A stretch of DNA of 64,000 nt from contig CAICTM010000014.1 in NCBI GenBank assembly GCA_903772945.1, positions 1 to 64,000 on the forward strand. Direction: 5' to 3'. The notes below the pieces were generated by a model. The model was not told where the DNA came from and searched no databases. It saw nothing but the letters and a program-made list of their open reading frames with translations. Every line of letters begins with the position of its first letter. Within the stretch, counting starts at the first letter, position 1. The DNA is from Seminavis robusta (taxonomy: Eukaryota > Bacillariophyta > Bacillariophyceae > Naviculales > Naviculaceae). Made by a program: the position numbers and the translations under genes. Shown here one piece after another: positions 32,880 through 44,578 of the stretch.

Positions 32880-33400
32880 GCAGTCACAACCACACAGACT
32901 GGGCGAATGGGCAAAATTGAGAGATTCGAGCCCACAAAGCTCCTCTCTGGGATAGTGCCAGTAATTTAATGGAAGTGTCTTGCAAGTCCAATAGTTTCAT
33001 TCAGGTTTGCCAATGCCAATGGAAACGGATCAACCATACCCATGTTGCCTCATAGCTCTAGTGACTCAATGCTTTGGAAAAGACCATATTGCAAAGGCAG
33101 AGAACCCGTCAGCTGGTTGTTTTCTGGCAATGATGCTTCCCAGTTTTGTCGAGATTGCCAACTCAGCCACCCAGGAGTGTTCCAGTGACAAGATTGAATT
33201 GAATCAATCAATTCTCCTCCTTTATTAAAGTGGCTCAACTCCATCTTCAGACAGACTCTACCCAATGTTGTTGGCAGGGAACCATCCAATGTTGTGAGCC
33301 TCGCAGCATATAGAACTCTAAAGTTTGGCATGTACTTGTGCATGTCGTTTGGAATGGACAGTTTCAGTGGGTTGTTCTTCAATTCCCAGCACCGAAGTTG
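32880..33400 (-). pseudogene. LRR receptor-like 3' fragment
   Basis: This is a decayed copy of the 3' third of the gene at 27936-29426. Shared stretches include the sequence encoding HKYMPxFRVLYAARLxTLDGSLPTTLG and the terminal CGCDC region near 32880-32910. The frame is broken by several insertions and deletions, for example an inserted TTAA-type stretch near 32970 and a changed segment near 33130-33230. It stops at a TAGCTAGCTAG tract at 33401, suggesting the duplication or a deletion ended there. There is no membrane segment or N terminus. Confidence 0.8.
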
Positions 33401-33884
33401 CTAGCTAGCTGGTTATTGGTTCCTTGTGGATGTTTGCAAGTAAGTGTGTGGTCTGTCCCTCTTTGCGACACCGTCCCAGCTGGTCGCAGCTTACTAGTAA
33501 GTCTTTGAGTGCAAAATTTAGGCAGCGGAGATTTCTACTTTAAATCCTGAGTCATTTTGATTCGACATAATCCACAATTGATGTATGGTTCAATAAGGCT
33601 TTTAGTCCAGAGCCTCTGCCAAAAGAATTTGGAGGCATAGCGATCGGCTCGTGAGGGTCTCAGTAAGAAGATGGTGGTCTTGCTTGGTTGAATGAATGAA
33701 TGTTCGGACCCGAAGCACATGGCACACATGGCACTGGCTCATCGATTGAGGTCTTGGGGCTTGTTGCAAACAACGATAGACAAGAACGATGAACCTGTGA
33801 TACAAGAGTTGTTGAAAGAGTCATTGGTGAAGTGTTTTGTGTGACAAGAAAGAAAAGAAAGAAAAGAGAGAGTCATGACGAAGA
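33401..33884. other. intergenic
   Basis: No gene is supported between the LRR fragment and the next surface-protein gene. A purine-rich AAGAAAGAAAAG tract lies just before the ATG at 33885. Confidence 0.5.
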
Positions 33885-35513
33885 ATGAGTGAATCGCAGC
33901 ATCGACCTCATTCATCTCTGTTACTTCTAGTACGGGTGGGAGTTAGTCTGGTTCAGATGAGTCCGCTGTGGTGGCTCCTGACTGCTGCCCTGATTGTGAT
34001 GACAACAGCAGCAACAGGAGAACAAGACGAACGTGTCCTCTCGTCTTCGCATTCCTATAATCCGCTGGACGTCATACCAAATGTCTTCCTCCCAAGAGAC
34101 CCTGTCAGAGCAGACCCATTACCCATGGCCACCTTTACGCTGCGCCTGGGCTTTGCCAACCAAGTCTTTACCGCACCCTCTGTTACAGACACGGTCGCCT
34201 TGGTGTGTCAAATGAATCGCCACGTCCAACAACGACTTCGCAACCAAACACAAGACCCGCTGCTCGAATCGCAACTCGAACAAATCGCATTCTCTTCCGA
34301 ACTGGACGCCAACAACCTGTTGCCCACGTGGGAACTCCAGTTCCAAGTCACGGCCACCTTTGGGTACAACGGCAAGACCATTTCTCCGTGGACTATTGTT
34401 CGCGTCTTGGACCTGGCTCCGGATGATATTCGATTTCTCTTGAGAGAGTATGTGAGGCCGTTGGTGGACACGGTCTTTCCCCAAACGCAAACACTCGTGT
34501 TGGAAAGTCAATTGCAATCCACACCCGACAACAACAACGCAACCACAACAACCGTAGTATGGGACACGATGCCGCAAGTGTGTCCTCCTCCGCCATCTCC
34601 CGTGAGCAATATTTTTGGGCGTTTGACGGCCGTTCCAGGACGAGCCATTGAAAATGAACGACAAGGAGTCTTCGATTCCACACTAACCACTCCTCCAAAG
34701 GATGGTGGAATGACTTTGAACGACCACAGCAGGGCTAGAAATAACCCCAACAACAACACTCCTCTATCCGACACTCTGTTTCAACGAAACCATCGAGTCG
34801 CCGTCACACTATCCTTTTGGGTGGCCAATAATCAAGGCATTACCAACGCCACGTGGATTTCATCCGAATGGATGGAACCGTCCTTTTCCCGGTTGGTTGA
34901 TCTGGCCGTCGCCGTCACCACTACCACCGCATCACTCGCCGCCACGGTGCCTCGGGTCGTCCCGCACAGTGCCACCATTGTGGACGTGACGCCATCCAAG
35001 TGTCCACTATTAGACGAAGCATGGCACTGTCACAAAGTAGTCGGGCAATACGAGATGACGGTACAACAAGTGGGCATTCCCCTGCCAGTCGACCCCGCAC
35101 GGTACACCCATGCCATGCGTCGAGCGATACAAATGGGTGTCTACGAACAGGATATTTTGCAGCAAGACGGTGTGCGGGTGGCCAATGAGCTGGAAGGACT
35201 ACTACCGGTGCTCCTTGACGACGACACGACCATCGATGTCAACAACAACAACGATTCGATTTCTGGAGTAGAGACCAAACATGACATGGCCGCCATTGTC
35301 ATCCCGGTCATCATTGTGCTCGCACTCGTACTACTGGCTGTCTTGGTATATCTACGACTGCGTGTACGTCGGAAATTGCAACTCCTTCAACGACAACGAG
35401 AGACCGCCTTGTGGGAAATGGAAGCATTCTTGCTGCCGCCTTCTTCACCGTTGGAAGAGTATCTCGAGCCGTCTCGAAAACACAATGGGTTGGAATGGGA
35501 AGAAACTGTTTGA
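33885..35513 (+). CDS. single-pass surface protein with two SEA-like domains, 542 aa
   Basis: One uninterrupted frame from the ATG at 33885. The Met at 33957 (MSPLWWLLTAALIVM) gives a cleaner signal peptide and may be the real start. Domain A (about residues 80-210: FTLRLGFANQ, LVCQMNRHVQQRLRNQT, FQVTATFGYNG, LDLAPDDIRFLLREY) aligns with the domains of the 15820-19921 gene. Domain B (about 303-440: RVAVTLSFWVANNQGIT, CPLLDEAWHC) aligns with that gene's third domain. A membrane helix spans about 468-490, and the ~50-residue tail is basic then acidic. N-glycosylation sites are frequent. It lacks the Gly/Pro repeats and the long acidic tail of its paralogue and has no introns. Function is unknown; a surface or adhesion role is inference. 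Confidence 0.75.
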   Translation: MSESQHRPHSSLLLLVRVGVSLVQMSPLWWLLTAALIVMTTAATGEQDERVLSSSHSYNPLDVIPNVFLPRDPVRADPLPMATFTLRLGFANQVFTAPSVTDTVALVCQMNRHVQQRLRNQTQDPLLESQLEQIAFSSELDANNLLPTWELQFQVTATFGYNGKTISPWTIVRVLDLAPDDIRFLLREYVRPLVDTVFPQTQTLVLESQLQSTPDNNNATTTTVVWDTMPQVCPPPPSPVSNIFGRLTAVPGRAIENERQGVFDSTLTTPPKDGGMTLNDHSRARNNPNNNTPLSDTLFQRNHRVAVTLSFWVANNQGITNATWISSEWMEPSFSRLVDLAVAVTTTTASLAATVPRVVPHSATIVDVTPSKCPLLDEAWHCHKVVGQYEMTVQQVGIPLPVDPARYTHAMRRAIQMGVYEQDILQQDGVRVANELEGLLPVLLDDDTTIDVNNNNDSISGVETKHDMAAIVIPVIIVLALVLLAVLVYLRLRVRRKLQLLQRQRETALWEMEAFLLPPSSPLEEYLEPSRKHNGLEWEETV

Positions 35514-36600
35514 GTGTGGGGGCTACCGGTAGCTAGAGATGAGGGGCAGTGTGTATTACTACTAGTTGTTAGGGGTTACAGTTTCCTGCAGGAAACGAAC
35601 GGACGTGCAAGTCATTCCATGGGGATCGCCCGCAAGAGGAGGGCGACCAAATTCCGCTGAGAGCCCTCTCGGCGGATGTGCAAGTGCTTCCCCACGGGGA
35701 TCGCCCGCAAGAGGAAGGCGACTCGAGTTCGCCCTCTGGGCGTTACGCCCTCTGGACGGATGTACGTACAAATGCTTCCCCAAGCCAAAAACCGTTCACG
35801 CGAGTGCTATTGGTCCAACTTAAAAAGGACAAGACGTGCGCAGTAAGGACAAGACGTCAATGAGGCCCGGTATCTATGATAGGCAGGTACGGTAGGGTGT
35901 CTTGCGAACGGCGTCGCCTTGCGGTTCGGCGACCGCCTTCTGAGGTTGGCGCCTCGACCAAAGGCACCAACGAGAAAATGTATAATATACATAATAAAGT
36001 AGACATTCCATAATCCAGCAATGCCGGAGGCTGGCTATCTGTATCTAGGCTCTACTCGGAGGCAGCAAATGTGCATTGGGTCTACCGGTGCAGTAGCTAT
36101 TAATTAATAGTGTGGCGTCCAAACCGGCAATGGGTCGAAACGTTCCATCAGAAACATTATTAGCTAGCTAGCTACTGCAGGATGGACGGCTTGTCAAGTA
36201 CTGGCATGGCGCCCCGAATATTGGGTTGGGTACGCTAGGTGTGAGAGCCAAGATCGAGATTCGTGACGAAGTAAGTTCTTCGTGGCTTTTCAGATTAGTT
36301 CTTCGTGGCTTTTCAGATTATCAACATGCTTTTCGCCTGTGAGGGCACCGAGGACTCCGTGGCCTCGGCGGAGGGACAGGGGCAGGTGAGGTAATGGTTT
36401 ACCTCGGCAGTCTATCTGCCTGAGCCCTCACCCCCTTTTTTGGTATTACGTCTCCTCGAGACGACGCTCCTTTTGGTTACCCCCTCAGTTGCACACTGGA
36501 ATTGATTTGCCGGCGTTTACTGTGTAAATTAGAGTAGCGGCACGTCAGTTGCAGAATCAACGGTCATGTGTATCATTAAGTAACAGGTTCTCTTTCGAAA
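35514..36600. other. intergenic with short tandem duplications
   Basis: No gene is supported. A GC-rich unit of about 75-80 bp around GGGGATCGCCCGCAAGAGGA occurs at about 35605 and 35677, with a partial third at 35760. A 23-bp unit, AGTTCTTCGTGGCTTTTCAG plus ATT, is repeated in tandem at about 36274-36320. A TAGCTAGCTAGCTAC tract is at 36165. Confidence 0.7.
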
Positions 36601-36684
36601 GATTTAGATTGATTCGTGGAATAAAAGAACCGTTGAAGTTACTAAGGGTAAGGATAAACTGATTGAGTACGATGAATGGTTCAA

Positions 36685-36945
36685 GTCCATCATTGAAGGC
36701 ACAGCACTGACATCTCGCCTTCATTGAATTTCTATGGTAAACAGGAGGTAAATCCAAGCTTGGCCGACAACAGTGGTGAGTGCTTTCTTTATCCAATCGA
36801 TCGATCGATCGAACGACTGGTACGAGGTAAGCCTATTATCAAGAGTGTTATTGAAGGTGCAGCGCTGACTTCTCTCCCTCATTGGAGTTTTATGGTATTC
36901 AGGAGAGAATTCTGAGCTCGGCCGTCAACAGATGAGTTGTTTTAA
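36685..36945. repeat. diverged ~155-bp tandem duplication
   Basis: The segment from about 36690 (ATTGAAGGCACAGCACTGAC ... CAACAGTGGTGAGT) recurs from about 36846 (ATTGAAGGTGCAGCGCTGAC ... CAACAGATGAGT). The copies differ by substitutions and small gaps. A (GATC)n run lies between them at 36799-36813. No coding function is apparent. Confidence 0.7.
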
Positions 36946-37221
36946 TTATTCGAGTCGATCGTTTGCCGTACCTCTGTTATCCAAGCCTCACTCAATCCGT
37001 CCTTCTCCGGTGCAGATTTGAAAGCCATCCCTTTTTGAATCCTATGGACCATGGGATGGCAGTCAGTTCTCGACCCATGACGGCCAAGTTGGTGCAATTT
37101 GAATAACAAGGTTAAGTCTCCGGTCATCTGCTGTTCAGCACAGAAAACAAAACTCATATCTATTTGTGTTTTCTCTGCTGCACTGCTGATGGCCGATGAA
37201 ATCCCATTGTCAAGCCTTTTC

Positions 37222-37546
37222 GTTCGAACGAACGAACGAACAAACGAACGAACGAACGAACGAACGAACGAACGAACGAACGAACGAACGGAAGGAATGA
37301 AAGAACGGAAGGAATGAAGGAATGAAGGAATGAAGGAATGAAGGAATGAAGGAATGAAGGAATGAAGGAATGAAGGAATGAACGAAGGAACGAAGGAACG
37401 AAGGAACGAAGGAACGAACGAAAGAAGGAATGAAGGAATGAAGGAATGAAGGAATGAAGGAATGAAGGAACCAATGAACCAACGAACCAACGAACGAACC
37501 AACCAACCAACGAACGAACCAACCAACCAACGAACGAACGAACGAT
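37222..37546. repeat. (GAAC)n/(GGAAT)n simple repeat
   Basis: About 325 bp of alternating CGAACGAACG, GGAATGAAG and GAACCAAC motifs, arranged in blocks. Long frames on the minus strand (Phe/Ser/His-rich) are caused by the repeat. Confidence 0.95.
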
Positions 37547-37789
37547 CGGTCACTCCGGAGAACAAGAAGAAGAGGCTACCGCTACGGAGGAGTCTGTTAA
37601 CTCCAGCCCTACCAAAAGCATGAACGGAAGACATCGTCGTCGAGTCATTGAATGGCAACAAGAGGAGGCTACGCGACAACACACAAGAGAATGGATCCTC
37701 CTACCGGATTCACCCCTCCTTTGTTTTTTCTTAGTATTTTGGTGGTGATTTCTGTGTTCATGCCCATTTTCCCGTGGGAACAGTGCTTG

Positions 37790-38310
37790 TGGAGCCTGGA
37801 TTGACAATATTCCTGTATTCATTGTAACGGTGAGGCAATTGAGTGTAGCGAGCAAAACCTAACCTGAGTGTGTTCGGTACTGTTGACACTGTCACCGATT
37901 GATATAACTCTACGGTAACTGGCTACAATGGCTGGATTGACAATATTCGGTTGTGCATGTATTCGTCATAAGGATCCAATGTGAGGTACCGATAATCGTA
38001 GCGAGCAAAGCCGAACTTTCGGTAATGTTGCCACCACTGTCATCGATGTAGCTATACCGCAGTCGGCTACAATGGCTGAATTCATAATGTTCAGTTGTGC
38101 ATGTATTCGTCATAAGGATCCAATGCAAGATACCGGCAACAGAGTGTAGCCAGCAAGGCGGAACCTGAAGTGTGTCTGGTAACTGTATGACATTGTGCGT
38201 CCGAGTAAACTGTACCGTAGCCGCTACGAATGGCTGGAATTAACAATTTCGGTTTGTGCATGTATTCGTCATAAGAATCAATGCGAGGTAACCAAGTGCA
38301 GCGAAGCAAA
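37790..38310. repeat. ~145-bp satellite, about 3.5 copies
   Basis: Units share GGCTGGATTGACAATATTC and TTGTGCATGTATTCGTCATA. The latter occurs at about 37951, 38095 and 38254, and a partial unit without it starts at 37797. Periods are 144 and 159 bp. The array runs straight into the LTR-like sequence at 38311. A trace of the unit (GTGTTCGGTACTGT) reappears at about 44606, just beyond the other end of that element. Confidence 0.8.
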
Positions 38311-38733
38311 GGCAATCACGTCTCTTACCTTATTCGTCGACTCGATCGCTAGATATGGGTTGAGTTCGACTCATGACTGAGTCTTTCGTGAATAGTCATT
38401 GAGACAGGTATCTCAATGACCGCTCTAGTCATATCTAGGTTGAATGATTAAACATCGCTCTAGAATATTTAGCACAGCGTGGATTACTTCACACGCTACT
38501 AGATAAATGCTAGACGAATCTCCACGGTTCCGTTTTTGGATCGTGGAGTGAGTAGGATTGCTACCGCAACCTACTCTATCACCTCTAAGTCTCCCGCGGA
38601 GTTCAGATCTACGATCCTTTGGTTGTGAGATCTCTCTCGTTGATTAGATTTTCATAGCTTTCTAATCCTCTCATAACTTTCATTCTCTCAAACTCAAACA
38701 CCGAAAGATTTTAACTCTATTTTTAGCGTAGTG
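38311..38733 (+). repeat. left LTR of the decayed element
   Basis: About 420 bp, matching 3690-4107 with scattered differences. Both end in TAGCGTAGTGCA. Confidence 0.7.
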
Positions 38734-41700
38734 CATTGTTAACAAACACAATATATTTGGATGATTGGAGCTATATCTCCATTTTCTCCAAGCTGAGTTC
38801 TACTACATGAAAATGGAGACACTTCGCCAAGACTGCACCATACCACCAACTAGCCTGACGAGGCTCATAAGCTCCGTCGATAGACAAGCCAAATATACCT
38901 CCGCTCTCATTACGAAACCCTCAGAGGGAAAGAGACGAGAGAGAGTAATGACAAAATGAATGCCAAAATCGTATTCGCCATTCAACCGCTCCTAAAAGAG
39001 ACAACACACCTGAAATCAAGAATACAAAACTGAGGCACATTGTTACTCGAGCGGCTCTATACTGGACGCGCACATAGTACTACGCCTTCTCAATGATCCA
39101 AATACAATGGATCTTGAGAGCATTCTTACCGGTGCAGATACAATACGAGAAGAGGGAGAAGCAATCTAGAGACGATCTATGACGCATATGTACGTTGATG
39201 AGCCGCAGTATGGGCGCGCATTGTGCACGAATCTACGGAGGTATCAAGCTATAACCCTCGCGTCAAATATGGAGATGACTAAGTATCTTAGCTGGAAAGG
39301 AGCGCTATACGAAACACTAGAGACTCGATGCGAGAACTAATGAACGTGAACTACGGTTGGTACATTGTCATATGCTGACAAACTAATTCTGCATTGCACA
39401 GATCCACTGGCATTCCTGACTCATAGTCTAAAGCATATAGTACCGTTGGCGATGGTGTAAGACGAGATGACACGTTCCTCAAGCATCGTGTATCCAAGAG
39501 ATGACAACGTGGGTACCGAAGAAAGCGCCAACTGCGAGGCCTAGCTTCGTGTGATGCGACTCAGAGATCCACGTTGGTCGAGGCCAACTTCCCAAAAGTC
39601 AGCATCATTGTCATAAATGCCTGTGTCGAGGCGGTCTGTCCCTACAAGGGTCTTGAAAAGCAGAAACGATTCATGCGCCGGAAGATGCGTAAGCATGCTG
39701 ATATGTATACTCGTGCTTATGTCAATAACCTCAGTCGGATGAACTTCCTCGTCTAACACCTTTTGGACCCAACCAGACGTTGAACCATGACGAAGTCAGT
39801 GACATTGTTTGTCATGGAATTGCACGCTCGTGGATGAAGAAGATGACGAACACGACTTCGACCCCGCGTACTCGGGCTCTATCTGAGGAATACCAGCCTC
39901 GGAAGTTCTGCGAATCGCCGCATGGACAGTTCGCTTACCGATAGACTTTGAACGGACTTAGCCCACGGCGGGATGAGATAAATAAGTCGAAGCCTCACAT
40001 CGAAAGCATAGATATCACAGGCTAGCTGACAGAAGTGAGGCAAACTATCCTTAACATTCGCAAACAAAACTACGCAAACATCTTCCAAGAACGCAAAGAA
40101 AAATATGGTGTCACACCACAGACGTACCAGCACCCACACACTGCTGACTCTGAGAATAAGTACTCTGTAAGAGAGCACCATAGGGTCCCAACGATCTCTA
40201 GTTTCGTCGTCTGTATCTAGTTGAAAGCACCATAGCCAGCGTACAACAAGAACAGAGGGTAGGGGAATACGCAGGTCCGCGACCCGATCGCCAGAAGCAG
40301 GCAACACACATTCCAATATAAGAGTGAACCATCACTCTGTCCTACAGAGTTGAATTAAGGTTTCCAAACGGGGGAAGAGCTGGGATAGCAAAAAATTAGT
40401 TAGTCGCACGATATAGTAAATATGCGAAATAGCAGCCCATATGTTGCCAAGGGCAAGTCAGACAACTCCGACAACGAGGACGACCCCCCTGTTGGATCCA
40501 TCAACAAGAAGATGAGACCGCACTCCCCCACCAAGGAGATGGCTGCTGTCGACAAGGCGCTTGCCGATTTCGACTTCAATCATTCGGATGGAGAGATCTC
40601 CCTCTGAGGATTAGTCCAGGATAATGATTCAACTGAATCATGTTCCGATTTCTCACCACCGTCTCTAAAATTAGATGAGTCGCAATGATTCATACTCTCA
40701 CATGTAAATTGAGTCTAGTGATCTAAATAAGGAGTTGTGCTATAATGCAACGGAACACGAGAGTCTACGGAAATATTATAGATCTTAATTGCACGCCTAA
40801 CGCAACTGAGAACTAGATCAAAAGGAGACTATGTATCATCTTTGACAAGATGTGAGGGCAAATAGCCATTGACTCAGTCCAGTGGTTGGCAACGAGTTAC
40901 CCAGTTCGCCATGGGCCAACCGAAACCACTCACATGTAAAGATAACAGTCGGCGACGCATCAGCACACGTATGAGCCCACTGTGGCGTGCCAATACAAAA
41001 GTAGAACTATCCGTCTATGTTGTAAAGAAAGTATAAACATACAGATCTGAGAGAAAGAGAAACAAAAATAGAGAGCCGCTACAATGGCACCTGCGTTAGT
41101 GCTTAACTGGGATACAGAAGGGAAACGAACCGCGCGAAACATTCCGACATGTATCATCCAAACTCTGCAGCTAAGCAGCTCTCACTCATGTGAAGAACGA
41201 TGTGCGGTGCATCCACAAACACACCAGCGAAACGCCGCTACTATGAAGTGAAGGAAAAGACGACCGCGAAGACGAAAGTGTAAAGGGCATCACCTACAGC
41301 GATTCCTGAGATATTCCAACGATGAGTAGAACTTTACTCAATACTTGTGAATTCTAAAAACACGTCACCTTTGCCAGTGCCAAGATAGCATGGGCGTGCC
41401 CAGACGCAATGAGCCTAGCGCACCAAAATAATAGAATAAAGTGCTTTGAATTCACCCACCTTATGTCATTTGGGCGTAAACACCAAACGCAGTTAGCAAG
41501 ACGCAAAACCTGGCCAAAACAGATGGCAATACCAATAAAAAGGATAACTTCTCCATTTTGGGCCTGCATATCCTGAAGGTTGTCAAAGACAATGGCAACT
41601 AAGTGTCATGATTAGATGTCTAAGAAGTATTTCTGCACATTGAGTAGCGTACATATAGGGAAGTAGTGCAATCAATAGATCTAGGCAGATGGTGCAGAAG

Positions 41701-44189
41701 TAGAAACGCACGACAGTAGAGAGATAAGGAGAGGAGGCGGAAGAGAACTGGCTTGCACGGCCCAATCCCACACCAACATCGTGCTCCAACGAGACCACAT
41801 GTCGAGGATATCCTTGGGAGAGACTCTTGGGCGGAATGAGATACGAGCTACGAAAGACTCCGTAGAGCATAATCGACCCCGTAAAGCTAAATATTTCTCC
41901 TACTTATATTAAAATCCAGAGGCTTGCCTCACCCTACTCAACTTATCTTGGGATACCAAGCATCTTTCTTATAGCTTAAAGAAAGTGTAAAGCGTTGTAA
42001 CGTAATAGCAGAGCTCTGTCGCTGCCGAGGCAGGAGTACTCAAGAAGGTGAATCGTTCCGAGTGGGTGGCAACAACTTTTATCATTCTCACGAAGGAGGG
42101 ATCTGTACGAGTACTCGATGAATGTTCTGGTTGCCCTCTGAAACCCGACTAAACAAACGGATTCCAAGCGGAAGCCTTTATCCTAGTTGCCGCAAACAAT
42201 CACATGGACAGAAGAACTCTCCGACACACACTTGAGAGCGTGAAATTTCAAGTGCGCCACTAGTCTAGACCTGCAACACGGGAGCAGAACACCTACCTAT
42301 CACCTCTGAAATGCGGGTACACACATGAAAGGGCTCATCGATCACACGACACCAAGCAGATTATGAGCAAGCCACTCAAAATGGAAGTTTGGGGTGAGAA
42401 AGAGAACGACTCGCACCTCCTGAAAAGCGAGAATGAACCACGCAGTTAAGCTAGAAGGCCTCGCTCCAATGGGGGACTCTGCAATTGTTCCCACTATGTA
42501 ATCCAAGGAGGCCCCGGAGCATTCTTCCAAAGGATGATGAAAGCACGCATGCACGACTTAGAAAATGTCCGTGCATACCATTGATGATCCTGTTTGGGCA
42601 ATCTATCCCTGGACGGGACGAAAAGAGTGTCAGCATGCCTAGAACGGATCGAGTTCGAATATGAATCCATATCAAGATACATTTTCCAAAAGACATTCGA
42701 AGGAAGTCGGGATATATGGAAATCAACACACTACCCATAGGCGCCTCAACTCGAGCAAAGGACAGGAACCGGATGCGTTAGCCTCCAGACACAATTCGGT
42801 GCAAAAAAGCGGGACAACGTCACGAGAACGGAACCAACACCATAGATCAAGATATGGAAGAGTAACATGCCAGCCAAAGGCTATGTACTCAGGAGGCTGC
42901 CTCCTTCACATAGCCAAACTAGAAGGAATGAATAGATTCATTGGACAAAGGAACTACCAAGGGCTGCCTCAAGACAGCAGACGGAGTAAACCAGACGTTC
43001 TTGTAACACCAGACGTGGTTATCACCACGTGAGTTCCGACCAAGACCCGGGTTGTCACGGATCGACGAGAGAGGTCGAGAAGAGTGCCCTGGATAACGAG
43101 GTGAGGAAACGACTCACGGGAGTGCAGCCAGCGACGAGATTCCGTCCCGCAATATTTCTCATTTAACGCCATGCGTTCTTGGTACAATCGGGTTTGCGTA
43201 GAGACAGAGTAACTAACACCATACAGCCTCCGAATCTCAGAAGCTAAACCGGGGAAATAGCTCTCATATAAGCAGAACGGAATACGCCCAAGCCACGACT
43301 AATTATGAGCACAAACAACAGCCGAGGATACAGGGAGGAGCACAGACACGTCAGTTCCTCTTATTTACCAGACGGACCACCATGATGCTATACGAATATC
43401 TTAACTGCAGCAAGTACTTGCATTGGAACAGTACAAAAACCGTTAGTAGTGTCAGCAAAGATCAGACCAAAAAGCACAAGACGCCGTAACCAAATATCGG
43501 AGCTATCGCTGACCCCGAGGTCAAGTACACCAAACATAGGCTAAACTACCACGGAGAGACACAAGAGATTAACTGAACAGCACATACTCATAGGACACCA
43601 TGTCGGCGGTAAGCAGTAGCGGCACAGTCTACCAGACTTGGAACATAATGTATCTACACCCATACAAGGCCTGATCCCTTGTAGGATTGCCATCCGGCGA
43701 CGCAAAAATCTGCACACGTGGCTCAGCGATCACACCTTCAGGCCAAACCACGCGAAAGTGCCCTGGCCGCGCACGTTACTAAGTGTCATACAGTTTCCTC
43801 GCTCCATCTCGCTTGTTCCGACCCAAAGATTAACAGGAATCATGATGTCGTATTTTGGCACGAAGATTCCTGTTGACCAGGTGGCGTGCAGGGCACCAAA
43901 GGGGCCTGCGACAATGACAATACAGTTCGTCTGACTTCTTGAGGCGTTATTATCGCCCTGCTTTGAAGCTCCACTTCGCGACCTGCCTCAAGACCATAAA
44001 GGAAGTGATCATTTGAAAGATTCAGGACACATACATGACTCAACTCTGCTCAAGTGAATGTAGGTCAAGCGAATTGTAGAACAACCACTCGAGAGGTTAA
44101 CTCCAAGACCTGGCAAAACGAAGGCCTCCTGAAAAAAAGCGAAACAATATTAGCTAAGGTGCATGCCTGTTATAGTCGGATACATTAGT

Positions 44190-44575
44190 CTAGATATTAA
44201 GCCAGCGTGGAGTACTTCCACGCACTAGAATAAATGCAAGTGAAACGAATCTGCTTCACGCGCAGTTGCCCGTTTTGTTGGGATTCGTGGAGCTGAGGTG
44301 AGGAAAGAATTGAAGCTGTGAGAACAGAGGGGCAACCTACTCTATCACACTTAACAGTCTCCCGCGGGAGTTCAGAAATTGGTAGAGGACTTACAAGTCT
44401 TGTTGCTCTGAGTTCGGAGTAATGCGAGTCGGAATCTGCTTGGGATCCCCTTGTTTTCTGCGATGAGCTTTCGAATGAGACTAATAATCAGTGAGCTAAT
44501 TTCAATTTCTCTAATCAAGAAGGCTCACAGAGAGCGTCGATCAAGATCTTCTCTAACACTATGCTCTCCGAAGGT
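44190..44575 (+). repeat. partial right LTR of the decayed element
   Basis: It shares short blocks with the other two LTR copies, such as CAACCTACTCTATCACACTT and AGTCTCCCGCGGGAGTTCAG, in the same order and spacing class. It is much more diverged than the other two. Confidence 0.5.
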
Positions 44576-44578
44576 AGT

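Larger units (their letters stand above)
38311..44578 (+). mobile_element. decayed LTR retrotransposon
   Basis: The left LTR-like end (38311-38733) matches 3690-4107. A weaker, partial match at about 44190-44575 is read as the right LTR. Between them a gag-like region is recognisable at about 39574-40607: an EAVCPYKGLEKQKRFMRRKM helix, an RAYVNNLSRMN segment, QNYANIFQERKEKY, and an acidic C-terminal tail. No reverse transcriptase or integrase motif could be read in 40.6-44.2 kb, although that is where pol would lie. The element is broken many times and looks old, or is represented by poor sequence. Superfamily unresolved. Confidence 0.6.

Noticed and set aside
36942-37682. Phe/His/Ser-rich frames of up to 246 codons on the minus strand
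   Set aside because: They are produced by the (GAAC)n and (GGAAT)n simple repeat and have no protein features outside it.
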